26,674 bases of DNA from contig WFRF01000045.1 of the NCBI GenBank assembly GCA_015486655.1, forward strand, positions 1-26,674, in the 5' to 3' direction. Below, piece after piece: positions 14,541 to 23,250 of this stretch; positions within the stretch are counted from its first letter, which is position 1, and each line of letters opens with the position of its first letter. Source of the stretch: Caldifarciminota bacterium (GTDB taxonomy: Bacteria > Hydrothermota > 32-111 > QNBC01). The position numbers were made by a program, and so were the translations under genes. Under the pieces are notes generated by a model, which saw nothing but the letters and a program-made list of their open reading frames with translations, made no database searches and had not been told where the DNA came from.

Positions 14541-16050
14541 TTTTCAATTCTTCTTTTTCAATTCCGCCTTTAATAAAATCCCAGGGCAAAACTCTCTCTG
14601 TATCAAGTTTCCCCGTAAATTCATTAAAATAATCTTTGTTTTTATTTATGATATTGAATATATTATTACTTTCGCTTTTTATTATATAATCACTAAACTC
14701 ACGTGTACCCCGACTGAACAGCGTCTCCAGTACGGCAGTTTTATAGGAGAGCAGGTCTACGTTGATTTCACTCCTAACATATTTACGAAGTATTCCCGTT
14801 CTCACTTTTATCGTTTTTTTCTCTGCCAAAGGTGCCCACTGTAGTATGGATTGCGGCTTCGGGATAAAAATATTTACGCTTGCCGTAATATGCCCTTTGT
14901 AAACCTTTGATATTTCATTCAACAGATTTGCAATATCGTAAACATCATCGTCTGTTTCAAAATGAAAACCTATGATAAAATAGATTTTTAACCTTTCTAT
15001 ACTACACCTGTTTAGCGTGTCAACAGCCTTGAATACCATATCCCTGTTTATCCCTTTACCGATTTTCTTCCACATTTTCTCATTCCCCGATTCCGAGGCA
15101 ATGGTAACGGTTCTGAGCCCCCTTTCCTTAAGAGACATAATAATATTCTCATCAATCCTATTTATCCTGAAAGAGGACAGTGTTATTGTTTCTATCTTAG
15201 TTTCATCAACAAGTTTACCGAGTGACGGATAATCGGATATTGCGGATCCGATGTAACCGACCTTTTTATAATAATCCATTTCATTCACTTTCGTAAGCAC
15301 TCTGTCTAAATTTCTGTATCTGTATGGATGGTATAGCGAAGGTGTCGAGCAAAAGGCACAAGAGTAAGGGCACCCCCTTGAAACTTCTATGAGAAATGTA
15401 TCTTTAAAGTGCGAGTTCGGTAAATTACTCAGTGAAGCGGGTACATATTTATTTATGTCCTCTGTAATCCTCTTGGTAACACTGGGGGGATTCCCGCGAA
15501 AAGAACTTACATAAGCGCCGTCATATCTTATGCTGTATCTGTTCGGGACATAATAACCTGTTACATTGCTCAACCGTTCTTTTACAATCTCTTTATTTTC
15601 CGAATCCAGATATACATCTATAAATTCGTTCACAGCTTCTTCGCCTTCCCCTATTAAAATCGCATCGAAAAATTCGGCAACGGCTTCGGGATTCAGTGTG
15701 AAATAAGCTCCTCCTCCGATAATAAAGGGGTGAAATTTATTTCTCTCTTTCCCGTAAAACGGAATTTTGTTTACCTTAAAAAATTTAACAAGATTAAAAA
15801 TATCCATTTCAAAGGGCATGGAAACCGCAATAATATCAAAATCAGATATACTTCTCCGTGAATTATACGATTTCGATATATACTTCTCGTCAATTGCAAA
15901 CAACTCACACAACGTATCTTCCCTTCGGTTAAGTATATCATAAATTGTCAGATATCCGAGGTTGGATACTGCTGTCTCCAATTTATTGGGGTAAAACAGA
16001 GCAACTTTTACAAGGGCTTCTTTTTTAATTTTTACCGATGAGTTTTTCAA
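14521..16050 (-). CDS. B12-binding-domain-type radical SAM protein
   Basis: This 509-residue protein has an N-terminal Rossmann-like domain (about residues 13-150) resembling the B12-binding domain found before many radical SAM enzymes, with IIGGGAYFTLNPE and FFDAILIGEGEE. It lacks the DxHxxG cobalamin ligand motif, so B12 binding is doubtful. The radical SAM cluster motif is CPYSCAFC (Cys227, Cys231, Cys234). Later elements VTIASESGNEKMWKKIGKGIN and IYFIIGFHFETDDDV fit the SAM barrel. The substrate is unknown; modification of RNA, lipid or protein would all be compatible. The start is a TTG at 16050 inside the end of ligA (26-base overlap) with GAGGA close upstream, so it is probably coupled to ligA. 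Confidence 0.82.
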   Translation of the reverse strand: MKNSSVKIKKEALVKVALFYPNKLETAVSNLGYLTIYDILNRREDTLCELFAIDEKYISKSYNSRRSISDFDIIAVSMPFEMDIFNLVKFFKVNKIPFYGKERNKFHPFIIGGGAYFTLNPEAVAEFFDAILIGEGEEAVNEFIDVYLDSENKEIVKERLSNVTGYYVPNRYSIRYDGAYVSSFRGNPPSVTKRITEDINKYVPASLSNLPNSHFKDTFLIEVSRGCPYSCAFCSTPSLYHPYRYRNLDRVLTKVNEMDYYKKVGYIGSAISDYPSLGKLVDETKIETITLSSFRINRIDENIIMSLKERGLRTVTIASESGNEKMWKKIGKGINRDMVFKAVDTLNRCSIERLKIYFIIGFHFETDDDVYDIANLLNEISKVYKGHITASVNIFIPKPQSILQWAPLAEKKTIKVRTGILRKYVRSEINVDLLSYKTAVLETLFSRGTREFSDYIIKSESNNIFNIINKNKDYFNEFTGKLDTERVLPWDFIKGGIEKEELKRKYLSI

Positions 16051-18028
16051 ATTCCTCTTCTGATATGGTTTTTATATTTAATTTCAGGGCTTTTTCGTAT
16101 TTTGAACCGGGATTCTCTCCTACAATCACATAATCCGTTGCTTTGCTTACAGATTCGGTAGAATGCCCCCCCATCGATTCTATGAGATCTTTTATCTCCT
16201 GTCTTGAGTAATTTTTAAGGCTGCCAGTCACTACTATTTTCAAGCCTTTCAGAGGTTTTGGGCCTGATTCCATTTTCTCGCTTTCCATTCTTACCCCGAA
16301 ATTTTTTAGTTTCTCAATCAAATCCCTGTTTCTTGCAGTATTAAAAAAATCCGTAATACTTTCGGCGATTTTCGGTCCCACTCCCTCAATAGAGGCGAGA
16401 TCATCCGATTTTGCCTCCGCTAATTCATCTATATTTCGATACTTCTTCGCAAGAATTTTGGCGGTATTTATACCGACATACCGAATTCCGAGTGCATACA
16501 GTACCCTGAAATAATCACGATCTTTACTCTTTTCAATGGCTGCAATGAGATTCTCGGAGGATTTCTTTCCCATCCTCTCAATGGACATGAGCTCTTCCGG
16601 TTTTAATGTATAAATCGATGCAATATCTTTAACAAAGCCGGTGTCAACCAATTTTGAAATTAATTCCTCCCCCAACCCCCTTATATCCATGGCGTTTCTT
16701 TCGGCAAAATGTTCTATTCGTCTCTTTATTTGAGCGGGGCAATTGATATTTATACATCTTATTGCCACTTCATCAGGCAATTTTACCAATTTGCTTTCGC
16801 ATACCGGGCATATCTTCGGCGGAAGAATCTCCTTTTCGTTTCCCTTTCTGTAGGATGATTCATATCCCACTATTTTAGGGATAACATCCCCGCCTTTTTC
16901 TACAACAACCGTATCACCTATTTTAATCCCGAGCCGTTTGATTTCATCCATATTGTGAAGCGTTGTCCTCGATATAGTGGAACCCGCCAAAAAAACAGGT
17001 TTAAGAATTGCTACGGGTGTCACTATGCCTGTTCTTCCCACCTGAAAGATTACATCTTTAAGTTCTGTCCTTGCCTGTTTGGCTTTAAATTTGTATGCAA
17101 TAGCCCACCGCGGTGCCTTAGCAGTATTGCCCAATTTATCATGAAAATCCAATCTGTTGACCTTTATTACCATGCCATCGGTCATATAGCGTTGTTCTTC
17201 CCTCAATTTATCCCAACTGTTTATCGCATCTATTACTTCATTAATACCCGTTGCCAGCGCATTATTTTCTATCACGGGAAGCCCCAATTTTCTCAATCTT
17301 TTAAGTGTATCAAAATGGGTAGAAATATCCGGGAATATTTGCCTGCTAACCGAATGAATAAAAAGATCCAGGTTTCTCTTTGCAACCTCTTTCGGATCCA
17401 AAAGTTTTAACGAACCTGCTGCGGCATTACGCGGATTTGCAAACGGTTTTTCCCCGGATTCTTCCCTTATCTCGTTTAGCTCAAGAAAGGTATTTCTATC
17501 CATAAAGACCTCTCCTCTGACGTCAATATCAATGGTTGCATCTAGCAATTTTAAGGGCAAACGCTTTATCGTCTTAATATTTTCGGTTATATCATCACCA
17601 ACAATACCGTTTCCGCGCGTAGCCCCCAATTTCAGGACCCCTTTTTCATAAACAACCCTGACGGCAACGCCGTCTATTTTCGGTTCGACGGTATATTCAA
17701 TGTCTTCGTTGACACCCAACAATTCCTTAATCCTGCGATCAAATTCCCTTATTTCATCAAAATTGTATGTGTTATCCAAACTGAGCATGGGCAATTCATG
17801 ACGAACGGACTTGAACTCTTTCAGAGGTTCTCCCCCGACTTTTTGAGTCGGAGAATCCGGGGTTATCAGTTGAGGAAATTGTTCTTCGAGAGAAACCAAC
17901 TCTCTGTACAATTCATCATATTTTTCATCGGATATCTCGGGATCGGCAAGTATATAATATCTGTAGTTATGATAATTAATCCGGTTCCTTAATTCCTCAA
18001 TTCTTTTTTTCGCTTCTTCTTCTTTCAT
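16025..18028 (-). CDS. ligA: NAD-dependent DNA ligase
   Basis: LigA seals nicks in replication and repair using NAD+. The 667 residues show all domains: the Ia domain with HNYRYYILADPEISDEKYD (residues 19-37), the adenylation domain with the nucleophile Lys117 in PKIDG, RGEVFMDRNTF, FANPRNAAAGSLK, and MVIKVNR; the OB fold; a four-Cys zinc finger (CPVC...CININC); helix-hairpin-helix repeats; and a C-terminal BRCT domain beginning GLKIVVTGSL. Length is normal. The ATG lies just after the T-tract of a terminator hairpin and has no usable Shine-Dalgarno, which is unusual for this genome. How it is transcribed is not evident from the sequence. Confidence 0.97.
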   Translation of the reverse strand: MKEEEAKKRIEELRNRINYHNYRYYILADPEISDEKYDELYRELVSLEEQFPQLITPDSPTQKVGGEPLKEFKSVRHELPMLSLDNTYNFDEIREFDRRIKELLGVNEDIEYTVEPKIDGVAVRVVYEKGVLKLGATRGNGIVGDDITENIKTIKRLPLKLLDATIDIDVRGEVFMDRNTFLELNEIREESGEKPFANPRNAAAGSLKLLDPKEVAKRNLDLFIHSVSRQIFPDISTHFDTLKRLRKLGLPVIENNALATGINEVIDAINSWDKLREEQRYMTDGMVIKVNRLDFHDKLGNTAKAPRWAIAYKFKAKQARTELKDVIFQVGRTGIVTPVAILKPVFLAGSTISRTTLHNMDEIKRLGIKIGDTVVVEKGGDVIPKIVGYESSYRKGNEKEILPPKICPVCESKLVKLPDEVAIRCININCPAQIKRRIEHFAERNAMDIRGLGEELISKLVDTGFVKDIASIYTLKPEELMSIERMGKKSSENLIAAIEKSKDRDYFRVLYALGIRYVGINTAKILAKKYRNIDELAEAKSDDLASIEGVGPKIAESITDFFNTARNRDLIEKLKNFGVRMESEKMESGPKPLKGLKIVVTGSLKNYSRQEIKDLIESMGGHSTESVSKATDYVIVGENPGSKYEKALKLNIKTISEEEFEKLIGKN

Positions 18029-18030
18029 TT

Positions 18031-18054
18031 AAAAAAGGGGAGCTTATGCTCCCC
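18031..18054 (-). terminator. Rho-independent terminator of the EF-G-like gene, abutting ligA
   Basis: On the minus strand GGGGAGC-ATAA-GCTCCCC (18037-18054) is a perfect seven-pair stem followed by six Ts (18031-18036). It lies five bases after the EF-G-like stop and two bases before the ligA ATG, so almost the whole 31-base gap is terminator. Confidence 0.85.
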
Positions 18055-18059
18055 TCCCT

Positions 18060-20132
18060 TTACTTTTCGTTTTCCTTTTCCAGTTTACTCTCTTCAATAA
18101 CTTTTTCCGCTATTTCATGGGGAACGGGCTCATACTTTGCGAATTTCTGTGTAAAACTACCCTTTCCCTGAGTCATTGAACGCAACTGAGTCGAATATTT
18201 GTACAATTCCGCTTGCGGTACCAGTGCGCGGATGATTTGTTGTTTCCCTTTTGCTTCCATCCCGAGAATTTTTCCTCTTCTTGAACTGAGGTCCCCCATT
18301 ACATCGCCCATGAAGGATTCCGGAACGGAAACTTCTATTTCCATAATCGGTTCGAGAAGTATGGGATCCGCTTTGGGCATTGCATTTTTAAATGCAAGAG
18401 AAGCGGCAACCTTAAATGCCATATCGGAGGAATCTACCGAATGATATGATCCGTCATAGAGTGTCGCTTTTATGCCTACCATTTTATATCCCGCAAGAAA
18501 ACCGTTTTCAAGAGCCTCTTTCAATCCTTTTTCAACGGAAGGAATATAATTCCTCGGAACTACACCACCGACAATTGCATCTACAAACTCGAATTCACCT
18601 TCCTTTAACGGCTCGAATTTAACCCACACATCACCGTACTGTCCGTGTCCGCCGGATTGTTTTTTGTATTTTCCCTGAGCTTCGGCCAATTTTCTAATCG
18701 TTTCCCTATAGGGAATTTTCGGTTTTTTGACCTCAACCGAAACACCGAATTTTGATTTCAGTTTCTTTATCATAATGTCGAATTGGGCTTCCCCCATTCC
18801 GAATATAAGTGTCTGTTTAAGTTCGGGATCAAATTTGTATATGAATGTGGGATCCTCATTGTTCAGTCTTGTAAGACCTGCTGCCACTTTCTCTTCATCA
18901 TTCTTATCCTTGGGCTCAATGGCAAGAGAAATTGTGGGTTCGGGGAATTCTATTTTATCCACAATCACGGGATTCTTTTTATCCGTTATTCTGTGGTTCG
19001 TTTTAACGCTTTTCATCTTTACAAGCAGACCAATATCTCCCGCTCCCAGCTCACCGTCAACTTCGATTCTCTTATTTCCCGTCATTATGTAAAGTTGATT
19101 AACCTTTTCACTGTTACCCGAATCAAAATCGTATATTTCGGAACCCGGTGTAATTTTCGAAGAGTAAAGCCTGACAAAGTTCATTTCGCCTAAGTGAGGG
19201 TCTATTATCGTTTTAAATACGATGGCGGATAAAGGGGAATCTGCATTGATCTCAACTTCATTCTCCGAGACATCATACCCTTTAATGGGATAGAGATCCG
19301 CAGGTGAAGGTGCATACTTTGCCAAATAATCCAGAAGCAGCCCTGTCCCGAAATTTACCGATGCATCAGTGTAAAGTATCGGATAAAACGTACCGTTTAG
19401 AATGCCGGTTTTTATTCCCTTTTCTATTTCCTCATCGGATAAGGATAACTCTTCCAGATATTTTTCCGTTAATTCATCCGTTGTCTGGGCAACCGATTCC
19501 ACAAATTTTTCCATTGCCTCTTCGACTTGGCTGCTATATTCCGAGGGGATTTCTCCCTCTTCAACTTTACCGTCTTTATAAAAATAGGCTTTTTTTGTAA
19601 GGAGATCTATAACACCTTTGAAATCCAATCCTTCCCCCATAGGCAATTGAACCGGAACAGCCTTAGTGCCGAGAATATCTTTAATTTCGTTCAAAAGTTC
19701 TTCCTGTTTTGCATGTTCTTTTGCTATCTTGTTAATGACAATGAACATGGATTTGTTGTCTTTTGAAATCAGTGAGTATGCCTTTTCCGCTCCCACATCA
19801 AATCCGGAAAGAGCGTCAAATACTAGAATTGCGCTGTCTACGGCTTTTACCCCCGAATAAACATCAGCTATAAAATCGATATATCCGGGAGTGTCCAAAA
19901 GTGTAAAAGATTTTCCCTGCCACTTGAAATACGCTGTTGAAAGACTGACACTCATTTTTTTATCAATTTCATCTTCATTATAATCAAGAATACTATTTCC
20001 TTCATCAACCTTATTTAACCTGCTTGTAACCTTTGCGTTAAATAAGAACGCTTCGCCGAGTGATGTTTTCCCTACGCCGTTATGGCCAAACAGACCTATA
20101 TTTCTTACATCTTTAATATCAATTCCTTTCAA
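18060..20132 (-). CDS. fusA: Elongation factor G-like GTPase (EF-G2 type)
   Basis: The 690-residue protein has the EF-G domain order and good similarity in domains III-V (GGHGQYGDVWVKFEPL; DGSYHSVDSSDMAFKVAASLAFKNA; GDVMGDLSSRRGKILGM). G1 is GHNGVGKT (residues 16-23) and G3 is DTPGYIDF (80-87). Switch I lacks the RGITI motif of translocating EF-G and reads KKMSVSLSTA, which is characteristic of the EF-G-like (EF-G2) subgroup whose role in translation is unsettled. The G4 motif, normally NKxD, reads NKIA (134-137), so the Asp that recognises guanine is missing. Start is a TTG at 20132 with GGAGG six bases upstream. The gene has its own promoter and terminator. It may be a paralogue of a canonical fusA elsewhere. 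Confidence 0.88.
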   Translation of the reverse strand: MKGIDIKDVRNIGLFGHNGVGKTSLGEAFLFNAKVTSRLNKVDEGNSILDYNEDEIDKKMSVSLSTAYFKWQGKSFTLLDTPGYIDFIADVYSGVKAVDSAILVFDALSGFDVGAEKAYSLISKDNKSMFIVINKIAKEHAKQEELLNEIKDILGTKAVPVQLPMGEGLDFKGVIDLLTKKAYFYKDGKVEEGEIPSEYSSQVEEAMEKFVESVAQTTDELTEKYLEELSLSDEEIEKGIKTGILNGTFYPILYTDASVNFGTGLLLDYLAKYAPSPADLYPIKGYDVSENEVEINADSPLSAIVFKTIIDPHLGEMNFVRLYSSKITPGSEIYDFDSGNSEKVNQLYIMTGNKRIEVDGELGAGDIGLLVKMKSVKTNHRITDKKNPVIVDKIEFPEPTISLAIEPKDKNDEEKVAAGLTRLNNEDPTFIYKFDPELKQTLIFGMGEAQFDIMIKKLKSKFGVSVEVKKPKIPYRETIRKLAEAQGKYKKQSGGHGQYGDVWVKFEPLKEGEFEFVDAIVGGVVPRNYIPSVEKGLKEALENGFLAGYKMVGIKATLYDGSYHSVDSSDMAFKVAASLAFKNAMPKADPILLEPIMEIEVSVPESFMGDVMGDLSSRRGKILGMEAKGKQQIIRALVPQAELYKYSTQLRSMTQGKGSFTQKFAKYEPVPHEIAEKVIEESKLEKENEK

Positions 20133-20159
20133 GTTTGTCCTCCTTCTTAAAATTTTCCA

Positions 20160-20188
20160 TATATACCATTATTCGCTATTTATGTCAA
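20160..20188 (-). promoter_or_regulatory. Sigma-70-type promoter of the EF-G-like gene
   Basis: On the minus strand TTGACA (20183-20188), a 17-base spacer and TATATA (20160-20165) lie just upstream of the TTG start. Expected transcription start is near 20153, giving a leader of about 20 bases with an AAGGAGG site. Confidence 0.75.
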
Positions 20189-20292
20189 TATAAAGAAAAA
20201 AGCATTTTATGGTACAATCACATTTAAGTTTTACAATATCACAGATATAAATTTTGCTCTGTCTTTTCTGTTTATAATATTTTTATACCTTG

Positions 20293-20321
20293 TTGACCTT
20301 ATGAAATATATGGTTTATAAT
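20293..20321 (+). promoter_or_regulatory. Sigma-70-type promoter of the secreted Asp-box protein gene
   Basis: TTGACC (20293-20298), a 17-base spacer and a perfect TATAAT (20316-20321). Transcription should start near 20328, leaving a leader of about 86 bases. The leader contains an extra strong ribosome binding site (AAAGGAGGT at 20351-20359) that has no ATG, GTG or TTG behind it. Confidence 0.8.
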
Positions 20322-20413
20322 CATATTGAGGAATTTATAAAATTTAAAAGAAAGGAGGTAAAATAATTTAGTAAATAATAGGTAAATGTTAATGTTTCAA
20401 AAAGGAGAGAAAA

Positions 20414-22030
20414 ATGAAGAAGTTATTTTTAGGAGTGTTGTTGGTGTGTTTTATGTTCACGGGAATTTTCGCAGAGGTTACGGATATTGAGATTGCCAAC
20501 TCAGGCAACGTATTGTCCTTCGAACAAACCTTCGATTACAGTAGTATAGGTTCAGGAAATCAATTTTTAAACGCAACATTTGATGATCCTTCATATGTTG
20601 ATAACAGCAGATGGAATGATGATATACTCGTAATGAGCCACGGAGTGCCGACAGGTGGTAAATTGTCAACCGATGTGGACATTACAAACGGTGACATATA
20701 TGTCTCTCTTTTGGTCCCTCATTCGGGATATGATGATACGGTTTACACATACAAATCAACAGACGGAGGCATGACATGGAATTCCATTTGGACTTATGGT
20801 GGAAATTCAGTAGCAGGAGAAATAATTGACCAAAAAATAATTGTAGGTGAAGGATATTTTTTTAACTTTGTTATGTTTGACGGTTCAGGCTCGAACAGTA
20901 GTAACGGTTTATTTGTACATGCCGAAAAAACGGATTTCAGTAATAGTTATTGGGTACCTATAATCCCAGGTGGCGACAGCCTCGCAAATTTTTCCGTTGA
21001 CAGAAATATTGAAACTCCGGCTTTTTACTTTATTGCCTATTCTACAAATAACGGTCATATCCGCAGAATCAACAGTTCCGATACATGTAATACATGGGGG
21101 AATGCGGGATATGTATCAAATAATGGATCAAAGCCTTCTGTAGCAGCAGGAGGAGACGGTTACGTTTACATAGCCTCCCAGGATACAACAAATTATAAAA
21201 TTACTGTCTTGAGATATACAAATAACCAAGTTTCCCCTTCAATAAAAGTAACAAATGTGGATAGCAGTGACAATGGTATATATAACCCAACAGTTGCCGC
21301 TGAGAGAACAGCACCCGGTGATTCACAAGTAGCCTGGTTGCTCTACAGCCGCACAAATTCGAGCAGCAATAAGAGTATTCGGACAACATACACAACAGAC
21401 GGCGGCAATACATGGGCAACACCAGGGATATGGGGTCCGGTCAATCAAACTCATGATACGTGGAATATGATTTACCCGTATGCAAGAGTTTCATATGACA
21501 GTTATTTACTCAGAGCCGTCGCAACTATCAGAGAAAACAGCACAAACTACGATTCATTGGTATATGCATATAGCACCCCGGCAAATCCGGATACATGGGA
21601 TGGGAGAATCATTCTCAATGAACACAGAATTACCGGAGAATTCGGAGCCGTGGTTTCCCATAGTGACGATTGTCTGGGCGGTTACATTGTTTACAGAGAA
21701 TACGGCAGCTCTAATATATGGTTCGATGCATTCAATTGGAATGGTATTAGAGATAAAAAGGGAATCGTTAATTCAATTACAATGAAAGTAACTCCCAATC
21801 CCGTAAGAGGAAAAGCTACATTGTATTATTCCCTAACCAATCAAGGGCTCGTTAAAATATCACTATACGACATGACAGGTGTTCTTGTTAGAAACGTTTA
21901 CAATGGTTCACAAAGTGCAGGGAATCATTCAGTCAATATCAAAAGCACAACATTTAAACCGGGAGTATACTTTATAAGGCTTGAAACCGACAATGGTGTG
22001 AATACAAAGTCAATTACGGTTCTGAAATAA
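20414..22030 (+). CDS. Secreted Asp-box (BNR) repeat protein with Por/type IX sorting domain
   Basis: The 538-residue protein starts with a signal peptide (MKKLF, hydrophobic core, cleavage probably after IFA at residue 20). The body carries Asp-boxes of the sialidase/BNR beta-propeller type: STDGGMTW (115-122) and TTDGGNTW (327-334), plus a decayed SSDTCNTW (221-228). I see no sialidase catalytic FRIP or Arg triad, so a non-enzymatic or unknown glycan-related propeller is more likely. Residues from about 457 form a type IX sorting domain: VTPNPVRGKATLYYSL, VKISLYDMTGVLVRNV, GVYFIRLE and a final KSITVLK. The protein should cross the outer membrane by the Por system and be attached or released. 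AAAGGAGA lies five bases before the ATG. It is transcribed alone. Confidence 0.82.
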   Translation: MKKLFLGVLLVCFMFTGIFAEVTDIEIANSGNVLSFEQTFDYSSIGSGNQFLNATFDDPSYVDNSRWNDDILVMSHGVPTGGKLSTDVDITNGDIYVSLLVPHSGYDDTVYTYKSTDGGMTWNSIWTYGGNSVAGEIIDQKIIVGEGYFFNFVMFDGSGSNSSNGLFVHAEKTDFSNSYWVPIIPGGDSLANFSVDRNIETPAFYFIAYSTNNGHIRRINSSDTCNTWGNAGYVSNNGSKPSVAAGGDGYVYIASQDTTNYKITVLRYTNNQVSPSIKVTNVDSSDNGIYNPTVAAERTAPGDSQVAWLLYSRTNSSSNKSIRTTYTTDGGNTWATPGIWGPVNQTHDTWNMIYPYARVSYDSYLLRAVATIRENSTNYDSLVYAYSTPANPDTWDGRIILNEHRITGEFGAVVSHSDDCLGGYIVYREYGSSNIWFDAFNWNGIRDKKGIVNSITMKVTPNPVRGKATLYYSLTNQGLVKISLYDMTGVLVRNVYNGSQSAGNHSVNIKSTTFKPGVYFIRLETDNGVNTKSITVLK

Positions 22031-22047
22031 ATTTCAATTTTCAATTA

Positions 22048-22076
22048 AAAAGGGCGGAGTTTAACTTCGCCCTTTT
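22048..22076. terminator. Bidirectional terminator between the convergent Asp-box and glycosyltransferase genes
   Basis: AAAAGGGCGGAGT and ACTTCGCCCTTTT form a 13-bp stem (one G-T pair) around TTA. T-rich sequence follows on both strands, so it can end transcription of both the plus-strand secreted protein gene and the minus-strand glycosyltransferase operon. Confidence 0.88.
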
Positions 22077-22095
22077 ATTTTAAATTGTTAAAAAT

Positions 22096-23250
22096 TTAAA
22101 TTTTTAGTATATTATTAAATAGTGCTTCAAAGCGTTTTGCAATATTTTTTCTCGAATAGGACATCGCAAATTTTCTTGCATTTCTAATTATTCTATCCCT
22201 TTTCTTTGAATTTTTCAGCAATTTATGCACAGCATTTGTAATCTCTTCCGTATCATTACCATCAACAAGCATTCCCGTTTCTCCGTCTTTAACTATATCA
22301 ATAAAACCGCCCGAGCGAGATAAAATAACCGGAACACCTGACAACATCGATTCAATGGCGACCATACCGAATCCTTCATTTTCGGACAATAAAAGAAAAA
22401 CATCAACATTTCTCATTTTTTTTGCAATTTTTTCCCTGGGCATAGGAGGGATAATCTTAACATTGTGGAGATTCATTCTGTTAATCATTTCATAAATCTC
22501 ATTTTCTATCTCTCCCGAACCCACAATATGAAATTCGATTTTATCATTCCTAAACTTGTCGGCAACCATCAAAATCCTGTCTACCCTCTTCTGTTTGGAA
22601 AAACGTGCCACAGTAAGGACCACACTTTTCCGGCTTCTGTTTTTCTTCGGGTAAAACAGTTCTTCTTCAACAGGCATGGGAATAATCTCTATTTTTTTCT
22701 CATCTATTCCGTAATTCACAAGTGTTTTTTTTATAAAAGAGGAAACAACGACAAATCGATCCGTGCGTTTAGCCAGCCATTTTAAGGCTGTCCTCAACAA
22801 TTTAATTTTGCCTATAAGTCTGACATCTGTTCCATGAAGGGAAATTACAAAGGGTTTTTTATATGACTTCGTTAAAAATGACAACGGAATACCGAAGGGA
22901 ATCCACCAGTGGAGATGAACAATATCCACATCTTTTATGTTTTCCTTAACGCATCGTAATGCCGAATTAATGAAATCTTTTAAAACAATAATATTAAACG
23001 GAGATGAAAAAGCGATTTCATGCATATTCCCCCTGTACGCAAGTATCTCTCTGCTTTCCCCGGCATATCTGAATCGCTCGACAAAAATTCCGTTCATACT
23101 TTCCCTCTCCTTCAAACCTTTTGCATGAGGTGCCAAGACCTTTATCTCTGCACCGAGGGAATTTAGTCCTTCAAAAAGTGTTAAAAGAAAACGGGAAATA
23201 TAATCATTCTCGTATCTAACGAAGCTATGTGTTATTTCTAATATCTTCAT
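22096..23250 (-). CDS. Family 4 glycosyltransferase
   Basis: The 384-residue protein is a GT-B fold retaining glycosyltransferase. The N-terminal half has KILEITHSFVRYENDYISRF and the segment VDIVHLHWWIPFGIP with FVISLHGTDV, typical of GT4 acceptor domains. The C-terminal half has TVARFSKQKRVDRIL (nucleotide-sugar phosphate contact), and the E-x7-E motif in SENEGFGMVAIESMLSGVPVI, followed by GG...VKDGETGMLV. It lacks a signal or membrane segment and probably acts at the inner face of the membrane on a lipid-linked acceptor. The sugar donor cannot be deduced. It overlaps the upstream flippase-like gene by 26 bases, and a bidirectional terminator follows it. Confidence 0.92.
   Translation of the reverse strand: MKILEITHSFVRYENDYISRFLLTLFEGLNSLGAEIKVLAPHAKGLKERESMNGIFVERFRYAGESREILAYRGNMHEIAFSSPFNIIVLKDFINSALRCVKENIKDVDIVHLHWWIPFGIPLSFLTKSYKKPFVISLHGTDVRLIGKIKLLRTALKWLAKRTDRFVVVSSFIKKTLVNYGIDEKKIEIIPMPVEEELFYPKKNRSRKSVVLTVARFSKQKRVDRILMVADKFRNDKIEFHIVGSGEIENEIYEMINRMNLHNVKIIPPMPREKIAKKMRNVDVFLLLSENEGFGMVAIESMLSGVPVILSRSGGFIDIVKDGETGMLVDGNDTEEITNAVHKLLKNSKKRDRIIRNARKFAMSYSRKNIAKRFEALFNNILKI

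Noticed and set aside
20414..22030. Calling the secreted protein a sialidase
   Set aside because: Only Asp-boxes are visible; these occur in many beta-propellers and the catalytic motifs were not found.
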